A stretch of DNA of 62,464 nucleotides from Pelomyxa schiedti (GCA_020536535.1 JAHLWZ010000127.1:1-62464), one strand, 5' to 3'; shown: positions 45,501 to 58,762, counted from the first letter of the stretch. The notes: generated by a model not told the origin, from the letters alone. Numbers and translations are program-made.

Positions 45501-48018
45501 CAGGTGAGTCTTCCTCTCCAATATCCACTCTTTTTCTTTAACGTACCAACAGAGTTTGTTTTGGGGATGGTGATAGTATCGCATTGGAGCGTGTATCTTC
45601 AAGCAGTGCTCCAATCACAAAATCGATGATTCAACCAACACAGAATTATCTCCTGGACTGCCTTTCTGGTACTATTTCCTTCAAACCATCATTTAACAAA
45701 TAATAACAGAAATTTTTGTGTGGACGAATCTTAAAACCCCAACGAAAGTAAAAAAGCAAATACAGACATTTGCTGAAGTACCTCCCTTTTAAGTTTTATC
45801 AACAATTGCCATTTACGTTTTAAAGAAAATGCACACGGAAAGAAGTGCAAGCCTTTGGGTTGCACCTATTCACAATGAATGGGCAGGTTCCGAGCAGGTA
45901 TGCTAGACTCAACTCAGCTCTTCCTTGTTTATGCAAATTTATACTTTCAAGGTTATGTTCAAAGAACGTTTTTACGACTGGCTCTCTGTTTCTATACAAG
46001 GGGCAACAGTAACACCTGGAAATGTCGCAGGTTTTTTTTTGTTGATAACTATTGCAATCAAAATAGTAACTATTTTTTTTTTAGTTTCACATAGCATTGA
46101 CAACAGAATCGATGTGATGAAAATGTACCAGCGTAAAATGGAAAGGGAGCAAGTTATGATTGACGACGGGTCTGGCAAAGTCAAAGTGCGTTCTCAACTA
46201 CTGTTGGCATAATCCCACTTTTCCCGTAACAAATGTTCAAGGTATGGAGAATTGAGGAATTCAAGCAAGTGGAAATACCAATAGAAAGGCACGGAGAGTT
46301 TTATAGTGCTGAGAGCTATGTCATATTGTACACTTACATTTGGAAGAATAAAGACTGCTTCTTGATTTATTTTTGGTATGCACACTTCCTTCCCACAAAC
46401 ACATGTAACAACAATAACAAAAAAAAAAAAAAAGGCAAGGAAGAAATAGTTCTATTGTGCGTTTTTAAATGTTTTCTTCTCTCTTCACCATATTCCTTAA
46501 AATACAGTTGGGAAAAGGGACATCAGCCTACATGGCGGTGGAGTTGGACGACAGGCTTAAAGCTAAAGGAATGGGCATGACAAAAGAAGTTCGTGTTGTG
46601 CAAGGCAAAGAACCCAAACACTTTTTGCTCGTATTTTCGGGAAAGCTCATAGTACATCAAGTACGAAATAAATGCAACATTTCCCAGTAACTACCCTTTT
46701 TTTCAGGGAAAGGACCCAGATGCAAAAGAAGAGGAAAGCCACCAAACACAGCTAATGTCAGTTCGATCAGGACGGATGAAGATGCAGAAGTCTTCTATGG
46801 GAGCTACTCTGTACCATGTTCAAGGTGTAGCGCCTCCATATATTACTGCCATTCAGACAGCACCCGTATCTTTCCCTTTTTGCACATTGTTGCACGTTTG
46901 CCTTTCTTGCATTGTTCCACTAATTCACAGTAGTGCGCAGCTTCTCTAAACAGCGGCAGTGTAGTCATGGTTGTCACAGATAGTACTTGTTTCATATGGT
47001 CCGTTCCTTGTTTGTTGTTCTTGATAGTGATATTTACTGCCTTTTTTTTGAAGGAAAGGCCGCTTTTCAAATACCCATGAGCAGACCTTCGCTACAAACG
47101 TCGCCACTTCAGGGGCCCTTAATAGAGCCGTAAGTAGAAGGAAGTGCATCAACACTATTTATTACTCATTCCATGCACCAGAGCATCGTAGAGGTTCAAG
47201 AAGGAGAAGAGCAAGCGTCTTTCTGGGCAGCCATAGATGGAAAATCACGATACCCCACAGAATCACACACAAGAAGAATCGATTCCCGTCTCTTCCAGTG
47301 CTCCATTGGGTCTGGAAACTTTACTGTTGTTTCCATAATTTTTAATACGTCTAATGCATATCCAAGGTGGATGAAATACTGCAATTTTCACAAGATGATC
47401 TTGTCCGAGATGACGTTATGATTTTAGATGCAATCAACACTGTATTTTTGTGGATAGGAAAAGAGAGCCACCACACCGAGCAAAAGCTTTCAGGCGAACT
47501 TGCAATGGTATAGTTTTCTCGCCAGCAATTTTTTTTTTACGCAATGTAGGAATATACCAGTGTCACTGCCAAATTGGCTAAACGAGCTCCTGGAACTCCT
47601 GTACTTCGCGTACTCGACGGCAAGGAGCCATTCGTATTCACAACTTATTTTCATGGGTTTTCCTCCACCTAATTTTATCTCCACACTCATCAAATTCTAC
47701 CAACAAACTCTACAGATGGGATGCGCGAGACACCCAAAGTTATGATGGCAGTCTTGCCTCAGTTGAAGCAATTCTCCAGGAATATCACCGGTCCTACACC
47801 TATGAGGAACTCTCTACTAAGAAATTCCCTAAGGGCCTCGACGAGTCGAAACTAGAGGTATCATTCCCACAGCATCCGAGTTCTCCAAATAACTGGTATC
47901 ACAGCAATATCTTTCCGAGGAGGAGTTCCTGCAGTACCTCACTGTACCCCGTTCTGAATGGGAGAAAGTTCCAGTTTGGAAAAAGGAGAAGCTGAAGAAG
48001 GAAGCAGGACTGTTCTAA
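39561..48018 (+). CDS. Giant LRR-gelsolin-coiled-coil-gelsolin-villin headpiece protein
   Basis: An actin-binding protein of exceptional layout, estimated at over 2,000 residues. The N-terminus MGNDQSAGGG is a plausible N-myristoylation site. About nine leucine-rich repeats follow (LTSLDVSENKIPELPSEFF, LTELNASNNTIISIPDSI, LTKLYLDNNNLNVIPSEIG). Two gelsolin-like repeats come next (KIFIWIGAQSPVRQRMKA, CCFVLDDCIDVYVWAG). Then an Asp/Glu/Ser-rich linker and a single exon (about 42368-44506) encode a roughly 550-residue Glu/Gln/Lys/Arg/Ala-rich coiled coil or single alpha helix. At least four more gelsolin repeats follow (CFILDSGKYVYQWNGKDSN, SYVILYTYIW, DAINTVFLWIGKESHHTEQK). The end is a villin headpiece (YTYEELSTKKFPKGLDESKL, RSEWEKVPVWKKEKLKKEAG, LF-stop). 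LRR plus gelsolin resembles Flightless-I, and gelsolin plus headpiece resembles villin; here both are combined and split by the helix. It probably bundles or caps actin near membranes. Confidence 0.85.
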
Positions 48019-48477
48019 TGTAAAATTGTGAAAATAATGAGATACAAGTCCAATAGTTTATGTATTCGAGCACAAGTAACAAAGAAATCCCCTCACTACA
48101 ATAATGCCCAACAAAGAAGAGATTTTGTGATTGGCGAACCGGCTCCTTTAGATCCTTCACGCCAAAACTCGAGATGGCCTCTTTAGCATAATTTCTTGCC
48201 GATCAAAGTAAAAACTTGTGAAAACAGAAGGGGAAAAAAACAAAAAAACACCAAACAGTAAAGAAATTCTCGTAGACAGTGAGTGCGGTGTTTGCCCTCT
48301 CGAGATCTTCACACCGTCCGTAACCATAAGACCTATAACCGTATGTCATATGACCTTTAACGTCGTCTTGGTTGCATAGTTTATTTACAACAAAAAACAC
48401 CCAAAAGGATGAAAGGGGTGGGAGAAGAGCGTTGGTGGGAGTGCGCTGACAACCCCATTTTCACGAAATGTCGTCGT
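48019..48477. other. Intergenic region
   Basis: 459 bp between two genes on the plus strand. It contains the 3' flank of the LRR-villin gene and the 5' flank of the calcineurin-like gene. No AATAAA occurs shortly after the stop at 48018. The short open frames here carry no recognisable motif. Confidence 0.4.
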
Positions 48478-51400
48478 ATGCCTGACGTGCCTACCCCTGA
48501 GGTTACTACTCAACCGTTTTTTCCCCTCTGCAAACTAACTCCACTCTACAGTGGCGTGAATTCACTACTGCAATGCTATTTCCAAATAGCAAGCCAGGCC
48601 AGCCTCCAATTCCTGATCACAAGCGTCTTAGAGAGCACCTGTTGCACGAGGGCCGGTACTGACTCTTTCACTTCACCCTCAGTTCTTACTTTGGCACAGA
48701 CTGTCTCTTGATGCCGTACAGAAATTGCTGGGACTTGTGAGGACGATGTTGCGAGCTGAACCCAATGTTCTAACACTGACTTCACCATTGAAAGGTGACT
48801 TATCCCGTTCTCTTGTAGTGGCTCACTGTCCTTAAGTTCTTGGGGATGTCCATGGTCAATTCCATGACATGTGCCGAGTGTTAGATACTGAGACTCCCCA
48901 GGGAATTGATGGTGACCAGCTGCTATTTTTAGGGGATTACGTGGACAGAGGAATGTTTGGCGTGGAGGTCTGTTTGTATTTGTTCTCTCTCAAACTGGCT
49001 TACCCGAAGAGGTTTGTTCGTATTATTGCATTTTTGTTTAATTTGAAATTTGATCAGTATGTAATATTGCCATTGCAGGGTGTGGTTATTGCGAGGCAAT
49101 CATGAATGCCGGCTGGTTACCCAGCATTTCAACTTCCGAATTGAATGTATTCCCTTGAGATAGGTTCTATAGTGTGCTTACCGTTTATCTCCATTAGGTC
49201 TGAAAAAATATGGAAATACTGGTGTATATGAAGATGTAATGACAGTTTTCGATAGCCTACCCCTTGCTGCCACAGTATCAACTCCATGTGGCTTGAATTT
49301 TCTGTGCCTGCATGGCGGACTATCACCGACATTAACTTCGGTTACCTTTCATTCTCGTCGTTTAGTATTTAGTTTCCGCGTTTGCGTTGTGCTTTCTCAA
49401 CTTTATTATTTCCATTGGAGTACGAATCTCAAGGTTTCAGGTTGCAGGTTCGAGACATTGCAAATATAAATCGATTTGGAGAACCCCCGAAAGACGGGAT
49501 CTTCTGGTATGTTCACCCACTGTTCTACTCCGTTCTGTAACGCTGTTGCTTTCCTAGTGATGTGCTCTGGTCTGATCCACTTTATGACGAGAGCGCCTAT
49601 AATCTACAAGAAGAAGATATGAAGCGATGGTGGGCTGTGGAATACCTGCCAAACTCCACGCGAGGATGCGGATTCTTCTTTGGCGAAAAGGCTGTAAAGA
49701 CATTCTTGTACAATAATAATTTAGCGGCTATTATTAGGTCCGTTACATGGAAACAGTATTTTTTTTCTTTCTGACCCAAAATAGAGGCCACGAGGCACAA
49801 AAAAATGGATACTTCATGCATCAATTCTTGCATGGGCCCCAATCCCCACCAAGGGTCATTACACTGTTTAGTGCTCCAAATTATTGTGGGAGTTATCACA
49901 ACGTTGCAGCTGTACTGTGCATCCGTTGTGTAAATCGTGGTTCTACTGGATTATGTGGCTGCTCTGCTTTGGCCGCAAGCACCTCACCTACGACTTGCAC
50001 TTCTCCTGCTACTTCGCCACCCAATATTCCCGTTATTTTGGGTGCTCCGACAGTCAACCTCTCTGCGTCACCTCCAATTTCCCTGGAACCCACCATGTCA
50101 GCATCACCAGATGCCTTTGAATTTCATACATACAAAGAGTGTTTCGCTCCGTATTGCCTCCCCAACTTTGCTGATTGTTTCACCTACAGTTTACCTCGAC
50201 TCATTGAAATCAGTGTGTCAATCATTCTTTCTTCATTAACTCTGACGATTCTCTCTTCACTCTGACAGTTTCAACGACTCTAAAAATTCTAAAGCCAGCA
50301 AAACCTGCCTTCATTCAAAAAACAGCTCCACCAGTGCGAACGCACCGTTCCACACGCCCACCGCAGTCTCGTGCACATCATGGAAGGCACATCCATCACC
50401 ATAAGACGCCCGAAGTCACCTCACCACTTGTTATTTTACCAGTGTTCGGCACACCACCGTCAGACACGTCACAAACACAAATTCCGTCCTCTGTAGCCAC
50501 CACCCCTCCCGGTGACAAACCCACCGTTCCAGCAACCCAACTTGCACCACAACAAACCATCGACATAGCCACACCTCAGGACTCCTCAATGCAAACACAG
50601 ACAACACCCCAGCAGGAAACAACAACCTCCACCAGCACTGCCACGGCGAAACCTATCCACCCCTTTAGTCCACCACCTGTGGATCCACTTGTTGACCAAG
50701 CCACTCTTGAACAAGCCACAGTGATAACACCTCTCACCAGTTGTCAGCCTCCTCTCCTCTTTGCCACTCCAATAACTCTGGATTCCGGCTTTGAATCTGA
50801 GTCAGGTTCTGAGTCCGAGTCTGGCTCTGGCTCAGAATCTGGATCAGAATCCGAGTCTGGCGGATCTGGTTCCGAGTCTGGATCAGAGTCCGGCTCGGAG
50901 GGCGATATGTCGGCCGTAATGTCCGCTGCATTACCTTCTGTTGGCTCTTCTGAACAGCCACAGATTCCTACATCACAAACCTCAACAACACCTGGAGATG
51001 CAACCCAGAGTTGTGCAGCTGTAAATATGGAACTTGTACAGGTAAAACCTTCTCCTTTCTTTCGAAAACTGATTGACTCCACTTTAGCCAGTTGGAAGAA
51101 GAAGGCAGTCCGTGCACAAAATTGGAGAGATAGAACCCGGCATTGTAAGCAAATGCAAGGACTGGTACCTGCAAAAGGCAACGGCCGAGTTTCTTTCCAG
51201 GTCATCTTCACGGATATGACTCAGATATAAAACTCATCCATACCACCAAACAACAAAACAGACCCAGAGAGTTCCCGCAAGAAATGGTTGGTGTATTTGC
51301 ACGTGCACGTGGAATGTGGCTTGAAAAAGGTAAGAACCTTCTTTCAGCAGTTACCAGCTTGTATTCACATGGACTTAGCCACAGGGGAATTTGAACGTGC

Positions 51401-51491
51401 GAAACTCATTGACCTACCAAATGAAATGAGACCACCCTTTGAAATGTTTGAATCCACCAGGACCTTCTGGCTAAAACTTGTGTCATCCTAA
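48478..51491 (+). CDS. Calcineurin A-like (PP2B) phosphatase with long low-complexity tail
   Basis: A Ser/Thr phosphatase of the calcineurin catalytic subunit type. The start is MPDVPTPE, spliced to [11 protein letters not shown]. The metal and catalytic motifs are all present: [43 protein letters not shown] and [10 protein letters not shown], then [24 protein letters not shown] and [13 protein letters not shown]. The B-subunit-binding-like segment [17 protein letters not shown] follows a Thr/Ser/Pro insert rather than directly following the core. Then comes a tail of over 300 residues rich in Pro/Thr/Gln, including a Ser-Glu-Gly repeat, and a basic stretch ([17 protein letters not shown]). 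A strong GTAAGC donor at about 51145 joins [16 protein letters not shown] and then [20 protein letters not shown], reminiscent of the calmodulin-binding and autoinhibitory end. The stop is at 51489-51491. Confidence 0.82.
50786..50910 (+). repeat. Degenerate Ser-Glu-Ser-Gly coding repeat
   Basis: Hexamer-based repeat units (TCTGAG, TCAGGT, TCCGAG types) encode alternating Ser-Glu-Ser-Gly in the tail of the calcineurin-like protein. Codons vary while the amino acids are kept. The acidic Ser-rich block is a likely phosphorylation region. Confidence 0.75.
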
Positions 51492-51633
51492 CAAGGACAC
51501 CATTGTCATCGTCTGTAGTGGTTGTTGTGAAATTTATTCTCTTCTCTGACTGCAGGAGAGAACTTTCTTTTTCTCTTTCTTTTTTCATAGAACAATTTTG
51601 CTCGATCCTTGTGTCACCGTAACGGCAAAATTT

Positions 51634-51639
51634 AATAAA
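51634..51639 (+). promoter_or_regulatory. AATAAA polyadenylation signal of the calcineurin-like gene
   Basis: AATAAA lies 143 nt past the TAA stop at 51491, just before the convergent CFAP43/44-like gene ends at 51679. Position and strand fit the calcineurin-like transcript. Confidence 0.4.
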
Positions 51640-51678
51640 CCCAAAGCACAATTTTTTTACAGAATTATTTTTTTGCAT

Positions 51679-54600
51679 TTACAGCTTTGCCCTTGATTTC
51701 TGCATAGGTGATTGTGATTGGGTGCTGACTTGTTGCCTTGAGGGGGACAGTGGTGGAAGTTCAAACATTGGTTCTGGACCAGCCCTGAGCTTGGCCAAAG
51801 TAGCTTTTTTCTCACTTATTTGAACCGCTTGTTGTCTAACTTGTTCTGATAATCTCCTGAAAGCCAAAGTGTGAGAACCGAATCACTTTTGTTTGAACTT
51901 GTACTTGTTGCGTAAAAAGAGCTGAAAAGTATCTACTTGCGCTGTAGTGGCACTTGGGTGCTCTGCCAGACGTTTTTATTGTGCTGCTAGGGAATAGAAT
52001 TTTGGCTTACGTTGCAAAAGGAGCTTCTTCTTTTCGGCTACTGCAACAGTTCTTTTCTCAATATCCTCAGAAACTGATTGGTTCTCCTTTGCCTTTACCT
52101 TTTACTCTGTTAGTCATTTGTTGGAGATAGTTTGTGTCGGGAGTAAATACAAGGGTTCCAGCTTTGAGCCGGGAAAGTTTTAGTTTAATATCTTCAACTT
52201 GGGCCTGATACCTCTGAGGTATTTAAGAGATAGAGCGAAATAAGATTGTATTTTAAACAGACCTTCTTGCCATTTTCTGCTCGTCTCTCCAATGCTGCAG
52301 TCGCCTGTTGCTGGGAATTTGTGCTGTCCCTCTCTTTTTCAGCGCAACCAGGTTTTAGAATCTCTTGGAGGTTCTTGGTCACTCTCTGATAAAAAGTAAG
52401 CACCCCAGTGGGAGATCGAAGGAAAGTTCACCAGTAACTGAAAGAACTTGATCTGTTCCTGAAATTCCTCGATTCGCATTTCCAGTCCTTGAAGTTCCCT
52501 TTGGAGAAGCCAATTTCAGAAAAATGAAATGCCAACGGTACGCACCATTTCAAAGTCGCAATGTTATGTTTGACCCCCATGAATTTTGTCAAAAGCTTAA
52601 CTTTTTTGCTTGATAGAGTCCGAATATGTTGGTTTAGATCAGAAATTGGAGACATGTCCATAAGGAGGTAATCATCAAAATTTCCGCAGACATTGCTGTC
52701 GTCCACCTCCACCTTTCCTGCAAGTTGACAATGCAGGTTGAGATTGTTTGCAAGGTACCTGGCCCTGCCTCAGTGAGAGTATCATCTCAGTATTTTCAGT
52801 ACTCCACAGGGATTGTTTCTTGAATTTGAGCATTTCGGAAAGTGTGCAGTCCAATGTTTGTTTAATTTGGTTGTTTTTTATCTCGGCTGCAGCAAGAGAT
52901 TCTTCTGCTTGTTTCAGGGTTCCAACTGCCTGAGCCAGCTTTTTTTGAGTTGCGATGAGTTCTTTTGTTGTGGAGGATTTTCTCGAGCTTATGATAGACC
53001 TCAATTTCGGACTTTATTTTCTTATCACGAAGCGATAACAGCTCTTGCCAAGACTCATTATCCATAGAATCAGGCTTATCTAAGGGGTGAGTGAGCACAG
53101 ATACTTCTCATCTTGTGATCGGAACAACCAACATCTTCCAAGTATAATTCTTCAATAGGTGGTATAACTTTGAGAATACCACTCACAGCAAGAGATGTTT
53201 TCACATCATAAAAGTAAGGACCACGAGAATTACTGTTTACCTGCAGACAACAATTTGTGTCGAAAAAAAAATGTGAAGGGACCTTTTTCCTGTCTTGGAA
53301 TACTTTCAGAAGGAAAGGAGCCAGTTCCCTAATCTCAGCTTACAGAATAAGAATCTCTGCAAAATACAAAAAGAAGGAAACCTCGCTTCCCAAGAAACTT
53401 TTGGAAGCTTAGGTCTAGGGAACTGTTATCTTCTTGTTTCGTTGAAACCTCTCCGTTGATAGACTCCACGATACCCTTGTGGGATTTAACAAAATGGAAA
53501 AAGGGTTCTCCCATAAACACCTTCAATTCTTGCACTCGTGCCTGAGATTTGGTCTTTTTCTTTTTGAGAACCTCTAGCTGTTCAGTTAATCTTGATTCCT
53601 GATTTAAATAACTACAACAAGAAGAGAACATATTTTCAGAGAGAAATACTTGTAAAGAAATTTCTTCAATTATTGACATTCTCATGCAGAGTTTGACTAT
53701 TTCCAACTCATCCTCAAAAATAAGTTGGTCTGTCTAAATGAAGTATGGGGGTCACTGAAGGCAAGGGAAAAGATGACTTACAGTGACTCGTTTTTTACGC
53801 AAAATGTCCAGCCTCTGATCAAAATTATTGAATGCTTCTAAAACTGCCTTTTCAATTGTTTTCAATTCATTCTCAAGTTCCTCTGTGTGCTTTTTTTTTT
53901 CAGCCTGCAGAGAAGTTAAGTTGCTCCACTTTCTGAATGAATTCAAACTTGGTACGTCTGCTGCCGGTCTTCATGTTCCATTAACAACCTGGCTTCTTCT
54001 TCGGTCAGTGACAGTCCCTTATCTTTTTTTGTGAGGCACTCCGTAAGTAGGGGGCCCATTTCTACAGTTCGGCGGGCCTCCCTATTTGAGTAGCCAGGCA
54101 GCGTTGGAAAAGGAGTAAAATAGTATATTACTTTATGTCAGGAGTTCCTCGCATCATCTCCTCCAATGCTCTTGCAAGTGATTGGGATTCCTGAGGGGAT
54201 GCCACAGGTTCATGGTTTCTGGCAGCTGTATCCTCTTCCTATTCCCCTATGTTACTGATATTATGCTTTTTTTTTTTGTTACCACATTGGGCTGCCCTGG
54301 ATTGAATATACATTCTGGAGTCTCACTATCAGATAACTTGGGAACAGAAAAAGAGGGAGCTATCTGGAATAAATAAGTGGTAATGACGAGGTAGCAAGAA
54401 TTACATTCAGTTCACTGGAAAGTTTATGGAGGCGGGTAACTTTAGACCCAAGAGCACTAATCACATCCCTCTTACATTTGAGGAGTTCCCCAACTTCAAT
54501 ATTGAAATCCCTCTTTGTAAATAGATGAGTTTGCGCAATTTGTAAAAAAGGGTCAAGTGGAATACCAACTTTCAAATCGTAGATCAAGCACTGCAGAAGT

Positions 54601-57600
54601 TGGATTTGCGTATGAATTCGATAGGGGGTGTTCAAGTCAAAGGGGTGATACAACAATCTTCTGAGAAGTGGCTCAGTGTCACCCTCAATTGTTGTGCAAG
54701 TTTCACCACTTTGCTCTTCTTCAGCCGGGTGATCAGTATGAAGAATCGGAGGAATAAGTGTAGCAGCTTTCTCGTTCATAACTGATTTCCATCTCAAAGA
54801 ACCAGTAAAGAGGCCTCCTTTTTTTTTGTAGCTTACAAGTGGTTCTCCCTGACGCAGGGTCAGCAGTAGGCTATGTACAAACCAATTTGCAAATACGAGA
54901 GTTTTCATTTCAGATTGCCTAAGAGTGACAATTTGCCGTCTTCTATCAATCTCTAATGGAGACAGAAATTGCAGAGGGTAATTGGCTACTTGGTGCTTTC
55001 CACCTTCTCCCAGTGAACTCACAACCAAGTCATGTTCTTGTTCAGATTCCCAGTATAGTTTCTTGGAATATAAGTGTTGAGGCGGGAGTGTGAGATAAAC
55101 TTTTATCCTTTCGATTAGATATTTTTTCTTTGCCAGTTCGTTTTGTAGGTTGCTTATAGCTGTTTCCATCCGTTCCCGAGCTTTCTTTTGATGATTGAGT
55201 GGACAGTTAACGAAATGGTAAAGATGGAAAGAACACACAGACCAGTTGTAAGATTTCCCTTTCTTTAATATTAAGGCACAACTGAGTTGAATTCAATTGC
55301 TGTTCAGTGGGTAGTTCACTGTTACACAACACCAAAGAGTGGTACTGTTCGACGAGATGGACTCCTTCTTTAAACAAAGATTCACTCACTTCCTAACACC
55401 AAGTAAAAGAAGGTTTGGAATCATGTAATAGAACTTTCAAGGAAGCAGAATCGCCGGATTTAGTAGCAGTTTGGGTTGGCTCAAGGCAGTGGTCTGCAGC
55501 ATTTTTCAGAGTATTCTGTACTATTTCCTGACCCCCATAAGGTGAGATTTTTATAACGCTGGCTGTTCACCTCTAACTGACTGTGATCAAATAGATCTGG
55601 AGTGTTGTTGACTAACGATGGCCTTTTTTCTGATGATGGTGCTTGTACGGTATGGCACCAAATCACTGATCCTCCTTTTAGCCGTGAACGAAAAGAACAC
55701 ATGTATCAAACTCACCTGAAAAAAGAAGGTATTGCCCATCAAAACTGAATGCAAGGTGAGCAATTCCTTGGGATCCAATGGAATCACAGCCATGCAGAAC
55801 AGTAGATTGCTGTAGTTGAGTTAATGACGTACGATGCCGAAACATATTCAAAGTATTTGGCACCTTAAGTGAATCCAAACTTCTCAAGAGCACTACTCCA
55901 TCAGCACCTCCTGTGGCAACCATGTTCGCCTGCTGAGATGTTGAAACACACATGGTTACCTTGTCATGACACTTGTACTATAAATTTTACTGAGCAGGCA
56001 GTTTGCCAAAGTTGATTACCTCTTCCCTTGGCTCAGTGACTGAACTCTCAGAATTTTGGTCTGGGTCATGCATTGCTGTGGGGATGAGGTATCTCACCAG
56101 TTTTTTGTCAGTTGTTGCGAAGATACACTGCTTGTCTTGATTAATTCTAGAGTATACAGGTCAACAGGTGTTGTAAAATAAATGGTCAAGTGCCTTGGGT
56201 CACAAATGATGAAAAGGGCGCTATACATGGTTCTAATCAGTCTTTTCTGAGGCAAGATTATGAAATGGTGTTGGTAAAGTGAAAATAAGTACTTGAATAT
56301 CCGAATTGGAAAGAATCATGCTTGTGCCGGGCACATTAGGTGCTCTAACTTGAAAAATGTTTCCTCCTCCCTTTGTACATAGAAATACCTTTTGATAGAT
56401 GGTAAGTTCTTTCTACGCGAAACGTGATAGTACATGATCATCAAAAGCTGACCAAGACAGAGATGAAACTGGTTGCTTCATATCGTTAAATCCCATGACC
56501 TTTCAGGCCGAAGTCAAGTTTTTTTCGCCAGTATGTAGATGTTATTCATACTTTAAATGAAGGTCTAGATGCATCTAAGAAGCATATGCATCCAGATTCT
56601 GATGCAACAACAAGGAATTTACCATCTTTTCGAAATGCTGCCTTTGAAACGTAGGTAGATTAATAACTTAGACAAAAATACTAACATGTGAGATTGCAGA
56701 CTTGAATACATGAGCTTGAAAGAACACTTTCATGATTGAATTTGCGTTAGTTGTAGTTTCAGGGGAAACTGATATCACTCGAAGAACACCTGGCAGCTAA
56801 GTTAAGATGGGGCTGCCAACAAGGTTTCTCTTCCACACCACTTTTTGAACCAACTGCAACAACGCAAGAATTGGGACAAGAAGCTATGCATGTAAGGGGC
56901 TCATTGAAGATTCTTTTATAAGATGATGGTAGACAAGTTTGGGTGTAGCTCCAAATCAGAAGTGTGCCATCTAAAGCACATGAGACAGCAACATGCCGTT
57001 TTCCTAAGGAACACAGTCCAGAAATGGCCACAGTATCTGTGTTATGAAAAGCACACACCTTAACAGACAAGGTAAGAAAGAGGAGAGGTGGCGATGGGTG
57101 GTGTGGTCTAACCCTCAAACTACTTGGAGGATCCACTGCTGAAGGTGCAGGGGAAACCATATGCAATCCTGTAGTAGTTCCAACAAGCTGAAGCGAGTTG
57201 GTTTGGTTGAGTTTTGTGTTCATTGTGTAAATAAGTTGAGGGAGCACCATTTTGGAGCTGTCGTCATATGTGCTGAGTGAAGTGATGTCCGAATCCATGG
57301 AGATCTGCGTTTTAACTCTATTGTCATCGTGGGACACCCAAGCAAGGCTTCCATTCTGGAATACAATTCAATCTGTCAGTACTCATGCACCGCTAGTGTT
57401 CTATGCACCAACCTCGTATCCAACAATTATGTACAGCTTGTTTGATAGCAGTTTAACAACAGCAGAAGGGATCCCAGGTCTTATCTCCTGGGCTGCCTCA
57501 CAAGCTAGAGGGGCACACAAATAAAGTGAGGATTCAGAGTCAACAACATTGCTGCTGTGAGACGGTGGATTTGTGCAACAAATTACATGGTGGCTGCCAT

Positions 57601-58762
57601 CCCAACAATGAAATCCAAAATGTTGTTCTTGAGAGTTACCTTCAGAAAGTCTGTAACTACTTAGATGTGCACAGAAATATGTTCGTACATTGAACCAGGA
57701 AGTGGTTTAATTTTAGCTCGGCTTCCTTTGGAATTAATCTTCAGGAACACAAGTCCATAAAAGCCAGTGGCGCAGAGCATGGTATCGTCCAAAGGATCAA
57801 AGGATACATGAATGTAGCTGACAGACATTGTCACCTGGGCAATTATTTCCCCTGACATAACACCCCATACAGCAATCTAAAGGCAGTGTGGGAGTTTTTT
57901 TTTTATGTGAGGTGCCCAAGTACCTTATGATCTGGTTCAGAAGAATGTGTTACGATGTAGTTACCACTGTTTGAAAACTGAATACAGGAAAACTTCAGTG
58001 ATGCCCCTCCTTATAGCTTGTCAGAGGAAAAAGAAGTTAATAGGAGAACAAACCTCTCAAGGTTGAAATAGGAACAAGAGAAGGATAAGATAGAATAACC
58101 ACATTTGGGTTCAAGCCGATTTCTCCAAAAGCAACAAACTTTCCTTTGCCTTTCACAGGTTAACCACTAAAGAGACTTTAGAAGAAACTGACAAGTTGCA
58201 ATTGGTCCAACAGCAAAAAGTGGGTGTGTACACCAAAAATGGCGTGTGGACCCAGTAGTTATGTCACAAAACCTGGGGAAGTAAAATCAATTTCACAGGA
58301 CCCACAATGCATTGTAGGAGGCCACGGCTTATACTATACACCGCTCCATACATACGTGAGTTTTGTGCCACATCCAGCCACAAACACGTGATCATCCACC
58401 ATCACAGCAGGGCAAGTCACCCCAAGTGACACACATTCATATCCCACACCAACACCAATCCCATAAGTTGTTCCCATTCCCATGCCCGTTCCAGTTCCAG
58501 AGAACATTCCGAATGCTGGGCCAGGGCCAGGACCGGCACCTCCTCCTCCCGAAGACCGCAACCACCCACCCTTACGCCCATCAGCGGAACCCATAAGCCG
58601 GTTGTTGTCAACCACAAGAGCCCCCAGGATCGACGGGGCGGAAGTGGAAGTGGCTGAGGCCCCCAGGGGCCTCAAAGGGGGTGGCACGGGCAAGGATATT
58701 GCTGGCGCTACGAGGCCCCCTGTTGCCGCTGCTCCTGTGACTTGCGTCGCAATTGGGTCCAT
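51679..58762 (-). CDS. WD40/coiled-coil flagellar protein, CFAP43/CFAP44-like
   Basis: A long multi-exon gene. The N-terminus (MDPIATQVTGAAATGG) is followed by a Gly/Pro-rich insert, then WD40 blades over about 58,400-55,700: FVAGCGTKLTYVWS, NYIVTHSSEPDHKI then AVWGVMSGEI, FDPLDDTMLCATGFYG, AVSCALDGTLLIWSY and HLAFSFDGQYLLFSG. From about 55,400 to 51,679 the protein is coiled coil: ERMETAISNLQNELAKKKYL, EKKKHTEELENELKTIEKAV and MDNESWQELLSLRDKKIKSE, the last being typical of the CFAP43/44 linker. It ends LSEQVRQQAVQISEKKATLA, then KLRAGPEP and a Ser/Gln tail. CFAP43 and CFAP44 form the tether/tetherhead of the inner dynein arms on the axoneme, so the gene implies a motile flagellum. I cannot decide between the two paralogues. 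The stop is at 51679-51681 and the start is the first Met after the divergent 305-bp gap to ARF. Confidence 0.68.

Noticed and set aside
51140-51300. Early stop of the calcineurin-like gene at about 51230
   Set aside because: A strong GTAAGC donor near 51145 and an acceptor ending TTTCCAG give one frame through to 51491.
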